Shown in pieces: positions 59,401 through 64,000 of a DNA stretch of 64,000 bases. Position 1 is the stretch's first letter. Every line of letters starts with the position of its first letter. A program made the translations under genes and the position numbers. The stretch lies in contig NW_005199770.1 of assembly GCF_000372725.1 (NCBI RefSeq), positions 677,063 to 741,062 of the forward strand, in the 5' to 3' direction. The notes beneath the pieces were generated by a model that saw only the letters and a list, made by a program, of their open reading frames with translations, did no database searches and was not told where the DNA came from. The DNA comes from Emiliania huxleyi CCMP1516. Taxonomy: Eukaryota; Haptophyta; Isochrysidales; Noelaerhabdaceae.

Positions 59401-60593
59401 TCACCCGAGCCTCGCACTCGCGGCGGGCGAGCGGCTGCGAGAGCAGCAGGCGCAGGCGCGCACCGCAGCAAGCGACGCGGGCGTTCGCGCGGCGACCCCC
59501 GCGGAGGTGCTGGCCGAGGCCAAGGGCTCACCCAAGAAGGTGGAGTGGCTCGAGGGGCTGCTTGCGCCGTACCAGGACACGGCGGCCAACGGTGTGCCGG
59601 AGTGCTCAATCTGCTTGGACGAGAACCTGACGCCCGCCCTCACGTCCTGCGACCAGCCGCACGCCTTCTGCCTCTCCTGCATCCTCGAGTGCTGCAAGCA
59701 AAACATCTACGGCGATCACAAGTACCGCTGCCCCCTCTGCCGCACGCAGTGCGCTCTCTCCTCGCTGGTCCGGCTCGAGCTCGCGGCGCCTGCAGCTGAC
59801 TGCCCGATGGCGGACGCCGACGCCGACGAGACCGAATCGGCGGCCGAGGAGGAGGAGGAGGTTGCTGCACGATGCCGCAGCACCAAGCTCGACGCCCTCG
59901 TCGCGGCGCTCCGCGAGAAGCCGGAGGAAAAATCGCTCGTCTTCACACACTTTGGAGCGACGCAGAAGCTCGTGTGCGAGCGGCTCTTCGCCGAGGAGAT
60001 CGCCTTTGTGAAGATCGCCTCCAACGCGACGCAGCCGCAGCGGGCGAAGGCGCTGCACGCCTTCACCTCCAACCCGGACGCTCGCGTCTTTGTCCTCTCG
60101 ATGCGCGCGGTCAGAGCAGCGGCGCCGCTGTCCCGCCCCTGCCCACTGCGTCTGGTTTGAGGTGCGCTTGTCTGGCCCATAGGCGTCGCACGGGCTCACG
60201 CTCACCAGCGCAAGCCGCGTCATTCTGCTCGAGCCGGGGACCAGCCTCGCCGAGGAGGCGCAAGCCATCGGACGGTGCGGACCCACCTCGCCTCTTGCTT
60301 GCCGCCGCCACCGCCAATAGCGGAGGGTTGTCCGACCGCCCGCTTCATCCCCCTCTTTCCGCCTCCCGTGTGTGCGCAGGGCCCACCGTTTTGGTCAGCA
60401 GCGGCCTGTCCACGTCATCAAGCTCGCCGTCAAGGACACCGTCGAGGCGAAGATCATCAACGAGATCCACGGCCCGAGCGACGCCGGCCCGAGTGACGCT
60501 GGCCCAAGCAGCGCGGGCGGCGACGAATCGAGGCCCAGCGCGACGGCGCAGCAGGCGCTCAGCGTCGACATGATCTCCCGCCTGCTCGGATGA
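56466..60593 (+). CDS. SNF2-family ATPase with RING finger (RAD5/HLTF/SHPRH type)
   Basis: A DNA translocase with ubiquitin ligase potential, expected in the nucleus for damage tolerance or chromatin work. Six exons: 56466-58371, 58439-58542, 58625-58795, 58871-60109, 60183-60274, 60380-60593; 1241 residues, all phases consistent. Motifs: FHEMGLGKTVQT (Walker A, about 631), LVLCPVSLLANWG, VLDESHEGIKN (DESH, 730-733), CLSGSPCPLGPGDL (motif III), RING C3HC4 CSICLDENLTPALTSCDQ-PHAFCLSCI-CPLCR (about 972-1015) between the two helicase lobes, KSLVFTHFG, ASHGLTLTSASRVILLEPG and IGRAHRFGQQRPVHVIKL. The 630-residue N-terminus has no recognised domain. Motif III lacks the usual TPxxN. Intron 3 has a GC donor; introns 1 and 3 contain GACATGTCC repeats. 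Confidence 0.85.
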
Positions 60594-61438
60594 GCACGCG
60601 CCACGCCTCTCTCTGTCAGAAGGGAACGCCCCTCCGCCGGCACATGCGACCGCCGCGTGGGAGAGACGTGCTCGACACTCACGGTGCGTGGCAACCGTGG
60701 CAACCATACCGGTTACCGTGACGCCCGACGGACAGTGTCAGGGCGAGTCAGGAGCCACGGCGGCGCCAGCATGTGGGCTGCGCGAGTGCGAGAGGAAAGT
60801 GGTTGGGTGTATGGAGTTTCCACGAAGTGCTAACCAAAGCGCCCAAACACACTAGGGCAAGCTCAACCCGCACGTGGATATTGGAGCGGCCGCACACTGC
60901 TCGGTACCCCCCCTGCACACCTAAGCCCATGGCCCGACCCCCCTCCCCCCAGCAGCAGCGCTCTGCTGCTGGGGGGGTCAGACCCCCCCCCCTAGCAGCA
61001 GAGCTCTGGACTGCCTGTGGGGGGGGCTGGCATCTCTGTGCAGACAGCTGTATTGCAATAAGTAGCATGCGTTCCAAGTGGCGAGAATTTATATGAGGAA
61101 CTTACTTCGGGCGAAGGGGACGCGCTCGAGGCCGAGCTCGACGCGCTAGATGCTTGCTTACTTATCAGACAGAGAGACTCGTCAGCAGCCGGCGAGTGCG
61201 TGCGCGTGCAGCCCCGCAGATCGCGTGCAACAGCAGCAGACTCGTGTTGTCGATGATGACAGACGAGCTCATAATATATTAGAATTACGAAGTAAATTAA
61301 TTTATTAGTGATTTTTACGTTGCGTGCTCGGCGCTGTCGTGGGCGGTGTGCACGTCCGACCGGACCGTGCGCACGCCCATGACGTCCAACAGCTCGCGGC
61401 GCGTCCCGCGGCGGGGCAGGACTCAGTCAGTCAATGAG
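60594..61438. other. No gene seen; hairpin and AT-rich promoter region
   Basis: A strong hairpin CCCCAGCAGCAGCG/CTGCTGCTGGGG lies at 60950-60980 with a second GCAGCAG/CTGCT partner after it. 61275-61320 is very AT-rich (TTAATTTATTAGTG) and lies 120-160 bases before the bestrophin start, a likely promoter. Confidence 0.45.
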
Positions 61439-63143
61439 ATGAGTCTCCCCTTCAGCGAGTGCCTGTGCGGATGCCTGGGCGAGAGTGGCGGTACCAAGTA
61501 CGATCGCGGCTATGAAACCAACCAACCAGTCCGCTCCCTGCTGCGGTGGTCGGGAACGGCCTTCGCCGCTCTGCTGCTGGCGGAGACTCGAGTCTCCCCT
61601 GAGCCTCTGCGGACTCTCATTATAGGTCTTCCCGCTCGTGCTGAGGCGTGTCGAGATCTACTTCTTCATCGGTCTGCACGTGCTGCTCGTGCTGCTGAAG
61701 GACGAGCTCGATGTTATCATCTGGGAGGGATCGCTATCCTCACTTGCGGGCGGCACCGCGCTCATGGCCTTCCTCCTCGTCTTTTACAATGGACAATGCT
61801 ACTCGCGCTTCATCGGCTTTTACGAGGCCTGCACGGGCATGATGGGCGCGTCGCAGGAGCTTGTTGAGCTGATCGCGGTCCACCTCGCAGAACAGCCGGT
61901 GGCAAAGTGGGACGCTGTCCGCTACCTGATCGCCTCCGTCCTCTTGACCTACTACAGTGCCATGGGCACCATGGACCGCGGCTGGGAGGAGCTGCAGCGG
62001 CCAAAGAGCATAGGCGAAGGAGGCGGCGAGCTCGTCTGCCCGCCGCTCCTGACGGCGCACGAGGCATCGCTGCTGCAGCAGTTTGGCAACGCCTTCGTGC
62101 CACTGCACGCGTGGACCGTACACGCGCTGCACGTCGGGTTTGCTCAGGAAGCGCGCCTGAGGCCCAGCCCCGCGACCGGCTCCGCCGCGCTGTCTGAGGC
62201 CGCCGACTGCGTGCTGCGCGTGCGCCGAGCAATCGCCTACATAAAAAACACGCTCGCAATGCCCATCCCGTTCATCTACTTCCACACCCTCAACTTGATC
62301 ATGTACTCAATGTACACGATCTTTGCGTTCGCCTTCACCTCGCTCAAGGTGCGTCTCCGTCCTGACGATGTCTTGGCACGCGACACTGACTCTGCAGTTC
62401 CATGTTTGCGATAGGTGACCGTCTCCGTCCTGATGATGGTTCTGGCAGTTTTCGTCTTCACGTCGCTGCGTGAGATCTCCTGCGCCTTCTCGGACCCCTT
62501 CGGCGACGACGATGTGGACTTTCCTGTCGAGAACTACATGGACGACGTGCGTTCCCTCTTCGCCAAGCTCCTCGGCGTCGCCACTAAGGGTGGCGGCGGC
62601 GGCCCGGACTATGAGGTCTCGCGAGTCTCCTCCACCCCCGAGCAGCAGCTCCGAGGCCTACACTTTGCCGCCCACGCCCCGAGGGCGTTCCGACACGGCA
62701 GCTGCCTTGAGCTGCCACCCTTGCTGCGCTTGACCACCGAGAGCAAAGGGGACGAGCCGCGATCTCCCCGGGACGAGCCGCCGACGCTAATGATGCCGCA
62801 ATCGCCTACAGCGGCGTCGGCCGTCACGCATCTACCGTTGACATCTGCAGCGCGACACGAGTCCGCGCCCACCGTCTTGTTGCCACCAGCAACCGCGGCG
62901 TCACCGCCGCCACCGCCGCCCCAGGCGCAGTTCCCAGCTCCCTCAAGTCGATACCGTGACGGATCCCAAGAGGGCAGGGAGCGGAGCCGTCGGGAAGAGC
63001 CACCCGTCGCAGGTCCCGCCGCGCCGGGTGATCTTGCTAGTGAGGTGGCGAGGGCGGCACAGCGCCGCCAGCAGCGCCTGAAGGAGCTGGAAGAGCGCAC
63101 TGGGAATGAGGCACACCAGTCGGGAAGCAGCCTGGATGCATGA
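61439..63143 (+). CDS. Bestrophin-like anion channel
   Basis: ATG at 61439; exons 61439-61558, 61626-62348, 62415-63143; 523 residues. Family features: YDRGYETNQPVRSLLRWSGT then VFPLVLRRVEIYFFIGLHVL, LVFYNGQCYSRFIGFYEACT, YLIASVLLTYYSAMG, NTLAMPIPFIYFHTLNLIMY and SDPFGDDDVDFPVENYM, the acidic Ca2+-clasp-like motif near residue 307. A long Pro/Ser-rich tail and a terminal coiled coil follow. Bestrophins are pentameric Cl-/HCO3- channels. In algae some sit in thylakoids for carbon concentration, but no plastid leader is seen here, so plasma or inner membrane is possible. Intron 1 has a GC donor. Intron 2 is a clear 66-base duplication. Confidence 0.8.
62349..62414 (+). other. Bestrophin intron formed by a 66-bp tandem duplication (GT-AG)
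   Basis: The intron begins GTGCGTCTCCGTCCTGACGA and the next exon GTGACCGTCTCCGTCCTGAT; similarity runs about 33 bases, to TTGGCA/CTGGCA. Spacing equals the intron length. Confidence 0.8.
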
Positions 63144-63221
63144 GCGGGGTATCGGCTCCTAAAGCAGAGTACACAGCGTTTTGAAAAACCAACATGTCCT
63201 ACATCTAAGCTAAAGACCATT

Positions 63222-64000
63222 CTAGTCGCGTAGTTCTGCCACGAGCGGCATCTGCTCTCGGGAGAGGTCTCGCGCTATTGCGTAGATGTGATCTGAAAAT
63301 GTCGAGCCGGCACTCAGCACAAGCGCTGACGCATGAGCACATGCGTACTTTTCGGAATCGGCTGGAGCGGCAGTGCAACTCCGAGTCGTCTGCTCGATGC
63401 CGTGAGCTGCAACGACCCTTGAAAATTCACGTACCTGTTTTAGTGTCGCATCGCCCAGCGTTTTCTTGCCTTCCCGCCGCATCCGCCGATGCGACTTGGC
63501 CGTTTGCAGATCTAGCAGCCCAGCGTTCGAGAGCAACAACACATGCGATGCGTTTGAGGCGGCCGCGACTGCCAGGGCGGCCGCAGCAACGCGCCGCCCA
63601 TCCGCTAGGATGCGTGCTCTGGGCGTTTCTGTGCCGACAAAGTCCTCTGCCCGCCAATGAACACACACAAAGCGTCGCGGGAGCTTGTGGAGCAGCGCGG
63701 CAGTGGCCGCGGCCGCGCGCTGCGTCAGGGAAGGCATGCGGCACTGCCGAAAGAGCTCGCGCGGCCCTCCGAGTGCGCTCCGAAAAGCGAACGAGAAGAT
63801 GTCGGGAACGTAGATGTCGCCTGCCGGTACCTGCAGAGGTTTCCAGCTCGAGAGAGAGACGGATTTGCTTCGCAATGGTTCCAGATCGGCGGCATGGGCA
63901 AAGCGAGTCATCCGTACACCCTCAAGCAGCGGCCGCTCGGTCACCTCTCGGGCGCACTCGCCCGCGCTGCGCGCCCAGCACGTGAGGTTGTGCGCGCGCG
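63222..64000 (-). CDS. O-fucosyltransferase-like protein, 5' end beyond the window
   Basis: Frame open on the minus strand from the right edge to the stop at 63222-63224; about 258 residues visible. RRFVCVHWRAEDFVG has the H-x-R-x-x-D/E motif that binds GDP in GT65/GT68-type fucosyltransferases, and SALVLSAGSTFSDHIYAIAR matches the C-terminal S-x-G-S-x-F-S block. HNLTCWARSAGEC, upstream near the edge, is in frame and may belong to the luminal domain. If correct it acts in the ER or Golgi. The TTG/GTG codon near 63944 is not a start. Confidence 0.6.
   Translation of the reverse strand, partial: RAHNLTCWARSAGECAREVTERPLLEGVRMTRFAHAADLEPLRSKSVSLSSWKPLQVPAGDIYVPDIFSFAFRSALGGPRELFRQCRMPSLTQRAAAATAALLHKLPRRFVCVHWRAEDFVGTETPRARILADGRRVAAAALAVAAASNASHVLLLSNAGLLDLQTAKSHRRMRREGKKTLGDATLKQVREFSRVVAAHGIEQTTRSCTAAPADSEKYACAHASALVLSAGSTFSDHIYAIARDLSREQMPLVAELRD

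Overview
The window looks like nuclear DNA of a GC-rich unicellular alga with a complex red-type plastid. A haptophyte fits best; a dinoflagellate or pelagophyte cannot be excluded. Reasons: genes on both strands interrupted by 55-120 bp introns; an unusually high share of GC-AG introns; signal-plus-transit-like leaders on several products (cold-shock protein, NFU, PDZ-like protein); a selenocysteine glutathione peroxidase; long (CA)n tracts, telomere-type repeats inside an intron and many dispersed repeats. There are no operons and no bacterial or phage gene layout. The supplied open frames often begin at non-ATG codons and stop at intron edges, so I rebuilt gene models by joining frames at splice sites. 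Exon borders I give to the base were read by eye.

Layout. 1-2.1 kb: an acidic C-terminal fragment and a frameshifted repeat-family gene. 2.2-7.5 kb (+): a NAP1/NCKAP1 (WAVE/SCAR complex) gene with many introns. 9.2-10.7 kb (+): a protein with a methyl-CpG-binding-like module. 13.2-15.1 kb (-) and 15.3-15.7 kb (+): an amino-acid transporter head to head with a BolA gene. 16.2-17.3 kb (-): a permuted-papain-like amidase. 17.3-20.5 kb: repeats. 20.6-21.6 kb (+): a selenoprotein glutathione peroxidase with a candidate SECIS. 23.3-23.8 kb (-): a plastid PDZ-like protein. 24.2-28.1 kb (+): a receptor with a periplasmic-binding-protein ectodomain and a TIR-like cytoplasmic domain. 29.1-30.1 kb (+): an alpha/beta hydrolase. 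30.1-33.2 kb: fold-back elements. 33.3-35.5 kb (-): tilS. 37.2-39.3 kb (+): a SET-domain methyltransferase. 39.5-40.8 kb (-): a DHHC palmitoyltransferase. 41.8-43.1 kb (-): GIY-YIG fused to NFU. 45.7-48.0 kb (+): multi-pass membrane proteins. 48.6-50.8 kb (-): a metallophosphoesterase. 52.4-53.1 kb (-): a plastid cold-shock protein. 56.5-60.6 kb (+): a SNF2/RING helicase. 61.4-63.1 kb (+): a bestrophin-like channel. 63.2 kb to the right edge (-): an O-fucosyltransferase-like gene.

Two genome-scale signals stand out. First, in many introns the 5' end is a diverged copy of the start of the next exon, with copy spacing equal to intron length. This is what intron birth by short tandem duplication, or by an introner that duplicates its target, would leave; it would also explain why so many donors read GC. 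Second, a 5'-truncated retroposon family with a constant 3' end and a T/C-rich tail is present in five clear copies, four with readable target-site duplications. NFU and BolA (Fe-S), GPX (selenium, peroxide), TilS, the cold-shock protein and the PDZ-like protein are mostly organelle maintenance genes. I see no functional clustering beyond shared bidirectional promoters.
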